Source of the DNA: Bacteroidales bacterium
GTDB taxonomy: Bacteria > Bacteroidota > Bacteroidia > Bacteroidales > VadinHA17
NCBI GenBank assembly: GCA_021157415.1
Contig: JAGGWN010000122.1
Location: forward strand, 1 to 64,000
Reading direction: 5' to 3'
DNA length: 64,000 nt
Part shown: positions 9,270 to 18,317 of the stretch, piece by piece
How positions within the stretch are numbered: position 1 is the stretch's first letter
Layout of the letters: each line of letters begins with the position of its first letter
Made by a program: the position numbers and the translations under genes
The notes under the pieces: generated by a model
Databases searched by the model: none
What the model saw: the letters and a program-made list of their open reading frames with translations, nothing else
What the model was told of the DNA's origin: nothing

Positions 9270-9527
9270 ATGGAACCTACTGATATTGAAAAACAGAAAC
9301 GACAAAAAGCTATGCAGATTAACAATGCATTGGGCCTTTTTATATTATTTTTCGGGATTGTGGTGATCATTGCCGTACCTTTTTCCGATAATTATTATGA
9401 TAAGATGACCAATCTGGTAGCAGGTGTGATCCTGAGTGGTATCGGAGGAGGAACCATCTGGTATGCAAAAAGAGTGATTAAATCGCTGAACATAAAAAAT
9501 ACCGATCCTAAAGATCATGAAAGTTAA
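9270..9527 (+). CDS. Small membrane protein (DUF6249-like topology), symporter operon
   Basis: The frame runs open from 9198, but the ATG at 9270 fits better: it gives a hydrophilic MEPTDIEKQKRQKAMQ start and leaves the previous gene intact. The 85-residue product has a short basic N-terminus, two membrane segments (about 21-39 and 48-66) with a glycine-rich GVILSGIGGGTIW in the second, and a charged tail. Several small Bacteroidota membrane proteins have this layout; I do not assign a function. It is the second of two tiny membrane proteins between the symporter and the GH2 gene. Confidence 0.7.
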   Translation: MEPTDIEKQKRQKAMQINNALGLFILFFGIVVIIAVPFSDNYYDKMTNLVAGVILSGIGGGTIWYAKRVIKSLNIKNTDPKDHES

Positions 9528-9557
9528 TTCGACTTTATTTATCTGGCATGCATAGAT

Positions 9558-12164
9558 ATGATTGTCCTGCATAAAAAGCTTTCGGAAAAGTGGATGATAC
9601 GTTCATCCGGAGAGATAACACAGGGTGGAGCTGAGATTGCAACGCCCGGTTATCGCCCCGTAGGATGGTATCCTGCGGAAGTCCCTTCCACGGTATTGGC
9701 TACCTTGGTGAAAAACGGGGTCTATAAGGATCTTTATGTTGGAATGAATATGGCAAAAGTTCCGACAGAGCAGTTCAGAGTTCCCTGGTGGTATCGAAAT
9801 GAATTTGAGCTCACTGCAGAGGAGGCGGAACAAACGGTACTGGTGAGTTTTGACGGGATCAATTATAAGGCGGATATATGGCTGAACGGCGAGAGAGTGG
9901 AAACCATGGATGCCGTAACAGGAGCTTTCAGACGATTCAAATTCGACATCTCAACATTTGTAAAACCCGGTAAAAATGTCTTGGCTCTTAAGGTAGTGCC
10001 TCCGGGACCGGGAGATTATTCCATAGGTTATGTGGATTGGAATATTGATCCTCCAGATAATAACATGGGGATTTTCAGGGAGGTGGCGCTGCATGTCAAC
10101 AGGGGGATTTCCATGGAGTATCCTTTCATAGATGCTCAGTTTAACCCGGCTAATCCGGAATATGCTTCCCTGACACTTTCTACCGGCGTGCTGAACCATA
10201 CGGATAAAAAAGTGACCGGAATACTGAGAGCGGCCATTGACAGCCTGGAGGTGAGTAAAACGGTGATCCTGGCACCCGGCGAACGGAAAGAGGTTGTTTT
10301 TTCTCCGCACGACTTTCTGGAGCTGAATATCAGAAATCCCAAACTTTGGTGGCCAAACAATTTGGGAGACCCCAGCCTCTATAAATGCAATATTTCTTGT
10401 GAATTAAAAGGGGAAATATCCGACCGGCAGGAAGTGTCTTTTGGGATCCGTAAGGTTGAGGATTTTTTTGAAAACGGTCACCGGGGTTTTAAAATCAACG
10501 GTCATAAAGTAATGATCAAAGGAGCCGGCTGGACGGATGATCTGCTCCTGCAGGATACTCCGGAATCCTTAGAAGCCCAGATCAATTATGTAAAACACCT
10601 GAATCTGAATTGTATCCGGATGGAGGGATTCTGGGGAAAAGACCAGACCTTGTATGACCTGTGTGACCGGAACGGTATCCTGATAATGGCCGGATGGAGT
10701 TGTCACTGGGAACATGAGGAATTCCTCGGCAAGCCGGTAGATCCAAAATACGGAGGAATCGTTGAACCCGAGGAGATTGACCTGATGTCCGGGGCCTGGA
10801 CAGATCAGATCCTGTGGCTGCGTCACCATCCTTCTATCTTCGTCTGGAATGTGGGGAGTGATAAGCTGCCACATCCCGAGGCGGAAAAAAAGTATGCAGA
10901 ATCACTCAGGAAATATGATCCTACCCGGCCTTACCTGAACTCCACAGGCGGCGTGGGGAGTGACCAGGGGGTAATTACCGAAGTAGAGCTGATCAGTGAA
11001 ATCAGCGGATCATCCGGAATGAAAATGCTGGGACCTTATGCTTATACCCCTCCTATATACTGGTATACGGACAAGAATTTCGGAGGAGCCTATGGTTTTA
11101 ATACAGAGACATGTCCGGGAGCCAATGTGCCACCGCTGGAAAGCATCAAAAAGATGATCCCTCCCGAACATCTTTGGCCGGTGGATGAGGTGTGGGAATA
11201 TCATTGCGGAAAAAATACTTTCCGTACGCTTGACAGGTTTATAACAGCCATAGAAAAAAGATATGGAAAACCGGAAGGAGTAGAAGACTTTGCTTTTAAA
11301 GCACAGGTGCTGAATTATGAACTGATGCGTCCGATGTTTGAAGCTTTTCAGGTCAACAAAGCCAAAGCCATGGGTGTGGTACAGTGGATGCTCAACTCAG
11401 CCTGGCCCAATATGTATTGGCAACTGTACGATGCGTTTCTGATGCCTAACGGCGCTTTTTACGCTACACGCAGGGCTTGTACTCCGTTGCACCTGGCTTA
11501 CCATTACGGCGATAGATCCGTGTACTTAATCAATGATTGTTTTTATGACGTGACGGAGCATAAAGCCCGCATCCGTATTTTGGATGTCAATTCCCGGTTG
11601 ATCCTGGATGAAACCGTGGATGCGTATTGCGGCGCAGAGAAAACATCTTTTATTTTTACACTTCCGGAACTGAAAGATATTACGGATTCCTGGTTTCTGG
11701 ACTTAAGATTATTGGATCTGGATGACCGGCAAATAGATCGGAATTTTTACTGGCTTTCCCAAAAACAGGATGTGCTGGATTATGAATATGAATTTGAGGA
11801 TTGGCCGTTTTATACCCCAAGTAAAGAATATGCGGATTATACCGCGTTGCATAAACTTAATAAAGTAAAACTGGATGTGAAATACCGTCACGAGAAAAAA
11901 AATAACGATAACGGCATACACCTGCTGGTTGAACTTACAAACACGGATAAGGTACTGGCATTCTTTACTGAACTGAGTGTATTAAACGGAAAAGAGGGAT
12001 TGACTTATTTGCCGGTGTTCTGGGATGATAATTATGTGACTGTGTTGCCCGGTGAGTCTGTACAACTGAAAGGGGCTATACCTAAAAATATTACGGAAGA
12101 TAATAAACCTGTTTTAAAAGTGACAGGGTGGAATGTGGTGGAGAAAAATTATAATTTATATTAA
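9558..12164 (+). CDS. Cytoplasmic GH2 enzyme, exo-beta-glucosaminidase / endo-beta-mannosidase type
   Basis: The 868 residues show the GH2 order: sugar-binding domain (VPSTVLATLVKNGVYKDLYVG, GINYKADIWLNG), an Ig-like domain, TIM barrel, and C-terminal beta domains. Two features place it in the subgroup of exo-beta-D-glucosaminidases and plant-type mannosylglycoprotein endo-beta-mannosidases: the barrel motif FVWNVGSD with an Asp acid/base candidate (D435), and YGFNTETCPG with the nucleophile Glu (E517). No signal peptide is visible, so it should act on imported oligosaccharides in the cytoplasm. It follows the symporter and two small membrane proteins and lies 11 bases before the aminotransferase gene. 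Whether it cleaves a beta-mannoside or a beta-glucosaminide is open. Confidence 0.85.
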   Translation: MIVLHKKLSEKWMIRSSGEITQGGAEIATPGYRPVGWYPAEVPSTVLATLVKNGVYKDLYVGMNMAKVPTEQFRVPWWYRNEFELTAEEAEQTVLVSFDGINYKADIWLNGERVETMDAVTGAFRRFKFDISTFVKPGKNVLALKVVPPGPGDYSIGYVDWNIDPPDNNMGIFREVALHVNRGISMEYPFIDAQFNPANPEYASLTLSTGVLNHTDKKVTGILRAAIDSLEVSKTVILAPGERKEVVFSPHDFLELNIRNPKLWWPNNLGDPSLYKCNISCELKGEISDRQEVSFGIRKVEDFFENGHRGFKINGHKVMIKGAGWTDDLLLQDTPESLEAQINYVKHLNLNCIRMEGFWGKDQTLYDLCDRNGILIMAGWSCHWEHEEFLGKPVDPKYGGIVEPEEIDLMSGAWTDQILWLRHHPSIFVWNVGSDKLPHPEAEKKYAESLRKYDPTRPYLNSTGGVGSDQGVITEVELISEISGSSGMKMLGPYAYTPPIYWYTDKNFGGAYGFNTETCPGANVPPLESIKKMIPPEHLWPVDEVWEYHCGKNTFRTLDRFITAIEKRYGKPEGVEDFAFKAQVLNYELMRPMFEAFQVNKAKAMGVVQWMLNSAWPNMYWQLYDAFLMPNGAFYATRRACTPLHLAYHYGDRSVYLINDCFYDVTEHKARIRILDVNSRLILDETVDAYCGAEKTSFIFTLPELKDITDSWFLDLRLLDLDDRQIDRNFYWLSQKQDVLDYEYEFEDWPFYTPSKEYADYTALHKLNKVKLDVKYRHEKKNNDNGIHLLVELTNTDKVLAFFTELSVLNGKEGLTYLPVFWDDNYVTVLPGESVQLKGAIPKNITEDNKPVLKVTGWNVVEKNYNLY

Positions 12165-12175
12165 AAAATTAAGTC

Positions 12176-13456
12176 ATGGGAAAAATGGCGGTTAACGGAG
12201 GACTCCCGCTGAGGGATGTGAAAAAAAATCCCTGGCCCGCATGGCCTGTGTGGGACCAGAATGAAGAGAAGGCTTTGCTGGAAGTGTTGCACAGCGGTGT
12301 ATGGTCGTACAATGGACCCAAAGAGATGGAATTTGATCACATGTTTGCCGAATTTTCCGGCGTGAAGTATGCAGTGTCGGCGGCCAACGGCACCGTGACC
12401 CTTCAGTTGGCACTGGAAGCTCTGGGCATCGGCTACGGGGATGAGGTTATTATTCCCGGACTTACCTGGCAGGCTACGGCCGCTTCCGTGGTCGATGTGA
12501 ATGCCGTCCCCATTCTGGTGGATGTACTGGAAGATACCTGGTGCATTGATCCGGAAGAAGTTGAAAAGGCCATAACACCCCGGACCAAAGCTATTATACC
12601 TGTTCATCTTTACGGTAGTTTTGCCGACATGGATGCAATCATGGCCATTGCCCGAAAATACAATCTCTATGTCATTGAGGATTGTGCCCATAAACATGGC
12701 GGAGAATGGAAAGGGGAAAAAGCCGGCTCGATAGGAAATATCGGAAGCTTTAGCTTTCAATTGTCAAAGCATCTGACCGCGGGGGAAGGAGGAATATTGA
12801 CCACTAATAATAAAGAGTTGGCTGATAAACTGGATGCCTTAAGAAACTGCGGAAGAAGGCCGGAAGAAGAGGTCGCTGAAGAGGTGGATAAAGGGGCCGG
12901 ACATTACAACGACGAGGGGAATTTTATCCAGTCGGGAAACTACAGGATCACGGAATTTCAGGCCGCGGTGTTGATAGAAGGACTGAAACGCTTGCCTGAA
13001 CAAAACAAAAAAAGGGATAAAAATGCTATGTACCTGAATGCCCTTCTGAAAAACATACCAGGAGTTGATCCGATAAAAAGAGATAAACGGGAATCCCGGG
13101 AAGCCTATTTTAACTTTAATTTCCGGTATAAAAAAGAGGAGTTCAAAAATCTGCCTGTGGAGAAATTCAGGAAAGCGCTGGCTGCCGAACTCGGAATTGA
13201 TGTGGAAGCCAGTTATGAGCCGCTTAATAATTGTTCCCTGTATGTCCCTTTGACCAAACCTTTCCGCTACCGGATCAATGAAAAACACTGGAAAGCCATA
13301 AATCCTTCGCGATTTGAATTACCGGTGTGCGAAAGGATCTTCCGGGAAGAATCGGTATGTACCCATCATAAGATTCTGCTGGGTGGTAAAGAAGATATGG
13401 AACAGATCGTGTCGGCCATACAAAAAATTTATGACAACGCCGAAGAACTGATGTGA
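12176..13456 (+). CDS. DegT/DnrJ/EryC1 PLP aminotransferase, scyllo-inosose aminotransferase-like
   Basis: This is a 426-residue fold-type I sugar aminotransferase. The PLP Lys is K198 in FSFQLSKHLTAGEGG, and VIEDCAH holds the ring-nitrogen Asp (D169). The N-terminal GGLPLRDVKKNPWPAWPVWD and the TAGEGG after the lysine resemble the subgroup acting on scyllo-inosose or 2-deoxy-scyllo-inosose in aminocyclitol pathways rather than UDP-sugar enzymes, but this is from memory of the family. It would exchange a keto group on a sugar or cyclitol for an amine, or run in reverse to deaminate one. It lies 11 bases after the GH2 gene and 134 bases before a Gfo/Idh dehydrogenase that could supply or reduce the keto group. 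Confidence 0.88.
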   Translation: MGKMAVNGGLPLRDVKKNPWPAWPVWDQNEEKALLEVLHSGVWSYNGPKEMEFDHMFAEFSGVKYAVSAANGTVTLQLALEALGIGYGDEVIIPGLTWQATAASVVDVNAVPILVDVLEDTWCIDPEEVEKAITPRTKAIIPVHLYGSFADMDAIMAIARKYNLYVIEDCAHKHGGEWKGEKAGSIGNIGSFSFQLSKHLTAGEGGILTTNNKELADKLDALRNCGRRPEEEVAEEVDKGAGHYNDEGNFIQSGNYRITEFQAAVLIEGLKRLPEQNKKRDKNAMYLNALLKNIPGVDPIKRDKRESREAYFNFNFRYKKEEFKNLPVEKFRKALAAELGIDVEASYEPLNNCSLYVPLTKPFRYRINEKHWKAINPSRFELPVCERIFREESVCTHHKILLGGKEDMEQIVSAIQKIYDNAEELM

Positions 13457-13489
13457 CGAAAAAAGAATATGATATTCGTTGCTTCATGA

Positions 13490-13497
13490 TATTTTTG
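13490..13497 (+). promoter_or_regulatory. Candidate -7 promoter box before the Gfo/Idh gene
   Basis: TATTTTTG fits TAnnTTTG and lies 94 bases before the ATG at 13591, inside the only sizeable gap of this operon. No good -33 TTTG is visible. Confidence 0.3.
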
Positions 13498-13590
13498 GCA
13501 GTTGATAAATGACATCTGGAGGTTTCCTGTATGTCCGGTTGACCGTTGCAGGCTGGAAATCGGTGAAACGGAAAACAATAAAACAAGGTT

Positions 13591-14592
13591 ATGAAAAAGA
13601 TAAATATTGCACTCATCGGTACCGGATATATAGCTGATTATCATGCACGAGGATTATTGGATCAGGCTGGTGTGAACTTGACAGGGGTGGCCGCGGCTAC
13701 CGGAACCTCTGTGGAAAAGTTTGCTGCCCGCTATCACATAGAAGGAGTCTTAACCACCGATGTTTCCTCCTTGGCAGACCGCGATGATGTGGATGCTGTG
13801 GTCATCGGTACGCCCAATAAGTTTCATGCCCCTTATGCCCTGGAATTTCTCAGGAAGGGAAAGGATGTCTTTCTGGAAAAACCCATGGCCATGAATGCCG
13901 CAGAAGGGGAGGAGATCATGAAAACGGCAAAAGAAACGGGCCGGCTGGTGATGGTGGGTCATATGTGGCGCTTTGACGAAGAAGTGAATTATATGAAAAA
14001 GGTGGTGCTTTCCGGAGCATTGGGAAAGATTGTCAAGTCCAAAGGTTATGGCATTCATGTAAACTGGGGGCCTGAAGGTTGGTTCACCAAAAAGGAACTG
14101 TCCGGCGGAGGTGCTCTGATTGACATGGGGGTCCATGCCATTGATACGGTCAGATATATTCTGGGGGATCCCGACCCCGTGAGTGTCTATGCCCGGATAG
14201 AAACCTGCTACGGAGAGTACGATGTGGATGATACCGGGGTGTTGGTGATCACCTGGAACAACGGGACGATATCTATAATCGAAAGTGGCTGGTGGCAACC
14301 ACACATGGACGGCCCCGAAGCAGCTACCCGCCTGTTCGGTACGAAAGGCTATGGAAGCGTTTTCCCTACCTTTATTAAAAAGAATGATACCCGCGAAGAT
14401 TACAGACTGTCAGGCCCTGCAAAAACCGAGCACTGTGACCAGCGTATCTATACGCGTCAGATGGAACATTTTATTGCATGCATAAGAAACCGGCAACAAC
14501 CTTCTCCGGGAATAACAGAAGGACAGACCATTATGAAGATTGTGGATGCGGCTTACTTGTCTGCACAATACCATAAGGTGATCCGGTTATAA
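13591..14592 (+). CDS. Gfo/Idh/MocA family NAD(P)-dependent sugar dehydrogenase
   Basis: The protein has 333 residues. The N-terminal Rossmann fold has ALIGTGYIADYHARG, and FLEKPMAMN provides the family's EKP motif with its catalytic Lys. The C-terminal half carries GGGALIDMGVHAIDTVRY, with the Asp and His usual at the active site. There is no signal peptide, so it is cytoplasmic. Members oxidise or reduce hydroxyl/keto groups of sugars and cyclitols. Its position behind the DegT aminotransferase suggests a two-step keto/amino interconversion of the imported product. It is the last gene before a 294-base gap and SusC. Confidence 0.9.
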   Translation: MKKINIALIGTGYIADYHARGLLDQAGVNLTGVAAATGTSVEKFAARYHIEGVLTTDVSSLADRDDVDAVVIGTPNKFHAPYALEFLRKGKDVFLEKPMAMNAAEGEEIMKTAKETGRLVMVGHMWRFDEEVNYMKKVVLSGALGKIVKSKGYGIHVNWGPEGWFTKKELSGGGALIDMGVHAIDTVRYILGDPDPVSVYARIETCYGEYDVDDTGVLVITWNNGTISIIESGWWQPHMDGPEAATRLFGTKGYGSVFPTFIKKNDTREDYRLSGPAKTEHCDQRIYTRQMEHFIACIRNRQQPSPGITEGQTIMKIVDAAYLSAQYHKVIRL

Positions 14593-14863
14593 ACCGGTAT
14601 GATTTTATTGTACTAAAGTTATCTATATCATATCTTAACCCAAACATATAGAATATTAACAATCTTTAATATTTGTTAGTTTAAGGGGATGGAATTGTGT
14701 TAAAATACTTTATGCAATAATTAAGATTTATTAAACAAAACTGGATTTTTCTGTTTTAATTTGTTATGTTATAAAATAGTATTTGATAGAAATATACATA
14801 AAACAGAAATAATCCCAAACAGGAGTTTATCCTTTCAAAAGTATTTCCTTTTCAATTTTTCTA

Positions 14864-14886
14864 ATTATTAACTAAACCTAAAGCTT
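14864..14886 (+). promoter_or_regulatory. Conserved leader block before susC-like gene 1
   Basis: ATTATTAACTAAACCTAAA ends four bases before the ATG. A very similar block (TTATTAACCGAACCTTAAA) lies just before the second susC-like gene at 38482-38505. It is probably a shared 5' UTR or ribosome-recruiting sequence of SusC mRNAs. Confidence 0.4.
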
Positions 14887-17800
14887 ATGAAAAGAAAAAT
14901 TTTCCAAGTGTTGTTTTTGTTAGTCGTGTTCTCAACGAGTACATTGGCACAAAAAACAGTTAGTGGTGTTGTCACGGATGATACCGGGAATCCTTTGCCC
15001 GGGGCCAATGTTACAATCGTTGGCACGATGCAGGGAACCATTACCGACCAGAATGGTTACTACAGTATACAAGTCCCTTCGAATGAAACGGTTCTGCAGT
15101 TTTCTTTTGTAGGTATGGAAACCCGGAAAATAAAAGTGGGTGACAAAACATCCGTTAATGTTACACTCAAAACATCTTCAGTTGGATTGAATCAGGTTGT
15201 GGTAACTGCTTTGGGCATTTCCCGACAAAAAAAATCCCTGGGTTATGCTGTGGGAGAGGTTGAAGGGAAAGACCTTACGGATGTGCCCCATGAAAATGTG
15301 GTGAGTTCACTTGCAGGAAGAGTGTCCGGGGTTGCCATTAGTTCAACGTCCGGACCCGGCTCCTCTGTCAGTATGGTGATTCGCGGGGCATCTTCTTTGA
15401 CCAGCGATAATCAACCATTGTTTGTGGTGGATGGTATTCCAATGAATAATACACTAAACAATGTGACAGAGATGGCCCGGGATACGAAAGTAGACTACGG
15501 AAATGCTATTTCGGATATCAATCCGGAAGATATTGAAAGCATTTCCATACTTAAAGGACCAAGTGCTGCTGCCCTATATGGATCAAGGGCCGGTAATGGT
15601 GTGGTACTTATTACAACAAAATCCGGAAAAAACAGTAAAGGAGTAGGCGTAACGGTATCTTCCAGTACGGTTCTTGATAATCCTTACAAGTACCTGCCTA
15701 TGCAGACACTTTTTGCCAACGGGAAAAGGCCTTACACTCAGGATAACCGCCCGAATAACGGGTTGCCTTATTATTCGGTACCAGCAGGATCGTCAGGATG
15801 GGTTGGCCCTCAGTTAGATCAGGGTATGATGGCTTACCAGTGGCCCTATTTCAATGAAAATGGGGAGCTTACTGCACGACCATTGGTATCACATCCTGAC
15901 AATTATAAGAATTTTTTCCAAACGGGATTTACGACAGAAAATGCAGTGGCTGTTACCAATGCCACGGATCGAATGAATTATCGATTATCATATAGTAATA
16001 TGCAGAACAAAGGGGTCATTCCTAATAGTGACATGCACAGAAATTCGCTGAATTTAAATTCTTCAGTTAAAATAGTGAAAAACCTTACGGTTACTACAAA
16101 CCTTAATTATGTGAATACCGGTGCAAAAAATCGTCCGGCAGGCAACCGTGGAGCAAATCCGGTGCAAGCACTTTATGATGTAAACCCCCATATAGACATT
16201 CTTCAAATGAAGAATTATTGGGAAGAGGGGAAAGAAGGCATCCAACAGAATGGACCTTATAACCTGGTAGTTAATAGTGATGGCTCCTACGGAAAAGACG
16301 ATATGGGGAATAATCCTTATTTTCTTGCAAATGAAGTAAATAATCCTTTTTCCAGATCACGGATTTTCGGAAATGCAAGGATTGATTGGGAGATACTCCC
16401 CGGTCTGTCTTTTATGGCCCGTTATAATCATGATCAATATAACGAACAAAGGGAAACAAAGATAGCTCCCAGCTACACCAAAGAACCAAATGGTTTTTAC
16501 GGATTGCAAAATCTTTTCAGAATTGAACAAAATACGGATTTCTTGGTTTCCTATAAAAAAGACGTAAGTAATTTTAGTATTTCTGCTTCTGCCGGAGGTA
16601 ATTACAGGTATCAGTATGCTACCAACCATACAACACAGGCAAAGAAAAGAGGTACAGGTTTGATTGTTCCCAATGTTTTTACGCTTTCCAATATTGCTCC
16701 GGATAATTTAACGTATTATTCCAGTTATTCCAAAAAGGGTGTTTATAGTTTATATGGTCTGGTGAGTATGGGATATAAGTCTGTGATTTACCTGGACTTA
16801 ACGGGTCGGAATGACTGGTCCAGTACGCTGCCCAAAGAAAGTCGTTCTTACTTCTATCCTTCGGCCTCCCTGAGTATGCTTTTGAATAAAATGATCGATC
16901 TGGGTAGTAAAGTATCTCTCATAAAACTGAGAGGTGGCTGGGCCATGGTCGGGAATGACACCGATCCATATCGATTGATGCCTACCATGGGAAATGCCGG
17001 GTCATGGGGAAACCAGACGCGCCTGACCACTTCAGGTACATTATTGCTTCCCGATCTGAAACCGGAAATACAAAGCTCTTGGGAAATAGGAACGGATCTG
17101 ACATTTTTTAACAATCGGTTATCGACTTCGGCTACTTATTACAAAGCAGACAATGAAAACCAGATTTTAGGCATCGGTCTTCCTCCTTCATCCGGCTATA
17201 CCTCCAAGCAGATCAATGCAGGTTTGATCGAAAGTAAAGGGATTGAACTTTCTTTGGGAGGAACTCCCATTCAGACCAACGATTTTTCCTGGGATATAAA
17301 TTTCGTATTCTCTAAAAATAAAACCATTATTAAAGAACTGGCGGAAGGCTTTGATTATATTAGACTATGGAGCGATGCCAAGGGAGGTGCATATTCTTGG
17401 GTTGGTGATGAAATTGGCCAGATTATTGACCGGGCTATGGTGCGGGTTAACGATCCCTCTTCTCCTTACTACGGATGGCCTATCCTGGATGATGAAGGAT
17501 GGGAAGATAGTGATCGCACCCTTCAGGATGAAAACGGAAACAGGGTTGCCCCTGTAATCGGAAACTTTAATCCAAAAGCATTGATAGGGATGCAATCTTT
17601 GGTTTCCTATAAACGTTTTACACTTTCTTTTAATCTGGATTGGAGAATTGGCGGACAATTTGTTTCCCAGACTTTCCGTTATGCAGAATCTGATCTTCAC
17701 ACCCAGAGGTGGCTGGATAAAGTGCATAACTTTAATAATATCAGTGACCTTCCAACCTACCTGAAGGAACATGCTGACCAGTATTTGCTTCCGGGAGGAG

Positions 17801-18291
17801 AGTTTTATGTGCTCGTTGGTGGTCCTACCAAGGAACTGGGAGGTCTTGAGCACACTGAAGGAGGTATAACCCTCTATGACGGTGTTTTCATGCCTGGTGT
17901 TGTGGGAGACTATGATGATAATGGTAAATTCATTCCTGTTCGTGAAAACCTGGGAGGCCCGGGCACTCCAACCATCCGGTATCAGGATTATTACGGATGG
18001 AGTTATACTCGTAATGCAACGTTTGATGCGGATTACATTAAACTTAGAGAAATCTCGCTGACCTATCAGCTTCCTGCTGTTTTGAAAGGTGTTAGAAATC
18101 TGTCTGTATCATTGTACAGTCGTAACATTATCCTTTGGACCAAAGCCAAAATAAATGTGGATCCCGAGTTGGCATTCCAGCCGGAAAGCGATGTGCAAGG
18201 AAATGGTATTCAGTTTAAGCAGGGAATTGAAAGATATAATGTTGCCCCCTGGACAATCCCCGTTGGTTTTAAATTAAATATAAGTTTCTAA
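14887..18291 (+). CDS. SusC/RagA family TonB-dependent outer-membrane transporter (pair 1)
   Basis: The protein has 1134 residues. A signal peptide ends near TLAQ, a carboxypeptidase-regulatory-like domain follows (about 23-105, VSGVVTDDTGNPLPGANV), then a plug (SSLAGRVSGV, SMVIRGASSL, PLFVVDGIPM, ISILKGPSAAALYGSRA) and a large beta barrel ending in an aromatic C-terminus (KLNISF). It imports glycans through the outer membrane with the SusD lipoprotein encoded 26 bases downstream. No anti-sigma-binding STN domain is present at the N-terminus, so sigma/anti-sigma control through this receptor is unlikely. It shares long barrel blocks with the second SusC in the window, for example NDWSSTLPKESRSYFYPSAS. 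Confidence 0.96.
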   Translation: MKRKIFQVLFLLVVFSTSTLAQKTVSGVVTDDTGNPLPGANVTIVGTMQGTITDQNGYYSIQVPSNETVLQFSFVGMETRKIKVGDKTSVNVTLKTSSVGLNQVVVTALGISRQKKSLGYAVGEVEGKDLTDVPHENVVSSLAGRVSGVAISSTSGPGSSVSMVIRGASSLTSDNQPLFVVDGIPMNNTLNNVTEMARDTKVDYGNAISDINPEDIESISILKGPSAAALYGSRAGNGVVLITTKSGKNSKGVGVTVSSSTVLDNPYKYLPMQTLFANGKRPYTQDNRPNNGLPYYSVPAGSSGWVGPQLDQGMMAYQWPYFNENGELTARPLVSHPDNYKNFFQTGFTTENAVAVTNATDRMNYRLSYSNMQNKGVIPNSDMHRNSLNLNSSVKIVKNLTVTTNLNYVNTGAKNRPAGNRGANPVQALYDVNPHIDILQMKNYWEEGKEGIQQNGPYNLVVNSDGSYGKDDMGNNPYFLANEVNNPFSRSRIFGNARIDWEILPGLSFMARYNHDQYNEQRETKIAPSYTKEPNGFYGLQNLFRIEQNTDFLVSYKKDVSNFSISASAGGNYRYQYATNHTTQAKKRGTGLIVPNVFTLSNIAPDNLTYYSSYSKKGVYSLYGLVSMGYKSVIYLDLTGRNDWSSTLPKESRSYFYPSASLSMLLNKMIDLGSKVSLIKLRGGWAMVGNDTDPYRLMPTMGNAGSWGNQTRLTTSGTLLLPDLKPEIQSSWEIGTDLTFFNNRLSTSATYYKADNENQILGIGLPPSSGYTSKQINAGLIESKGIELSLGGTPIQTNDFSWDINFVFSKNKTIIKELAEGFDYIRLWSDAKGGAYSWVGDEIGQIIDRAMVRVNDPSSPYYGWPILDDEGWEDSDRTLQDENGNRVAPVIGNFNPKALIGMQSLVSYKRFTLSFNLDWRIGGQFVSQTFRYAESDLHTQRWLDKVHNFNNISDLPTYLKEHADQYLLPGGEFYVLVGGPTKELGGLEHTEGGITLYDGVFMPGVVGDYDDNGKFIPVRENLGGPGTPTIRYQDYYGWSYTRNATFDADYIKLREISLTYQLPAVLKGVRNLSVSLYSRNIILWTKAKINVDPELAFQPESDVQGNGIQFKQGIERYNVAPWTIPVGFKLNISF

Positions 18292-18317
18292 TTGTTGAAA
18301 ATATAAACCAAGTAGTT

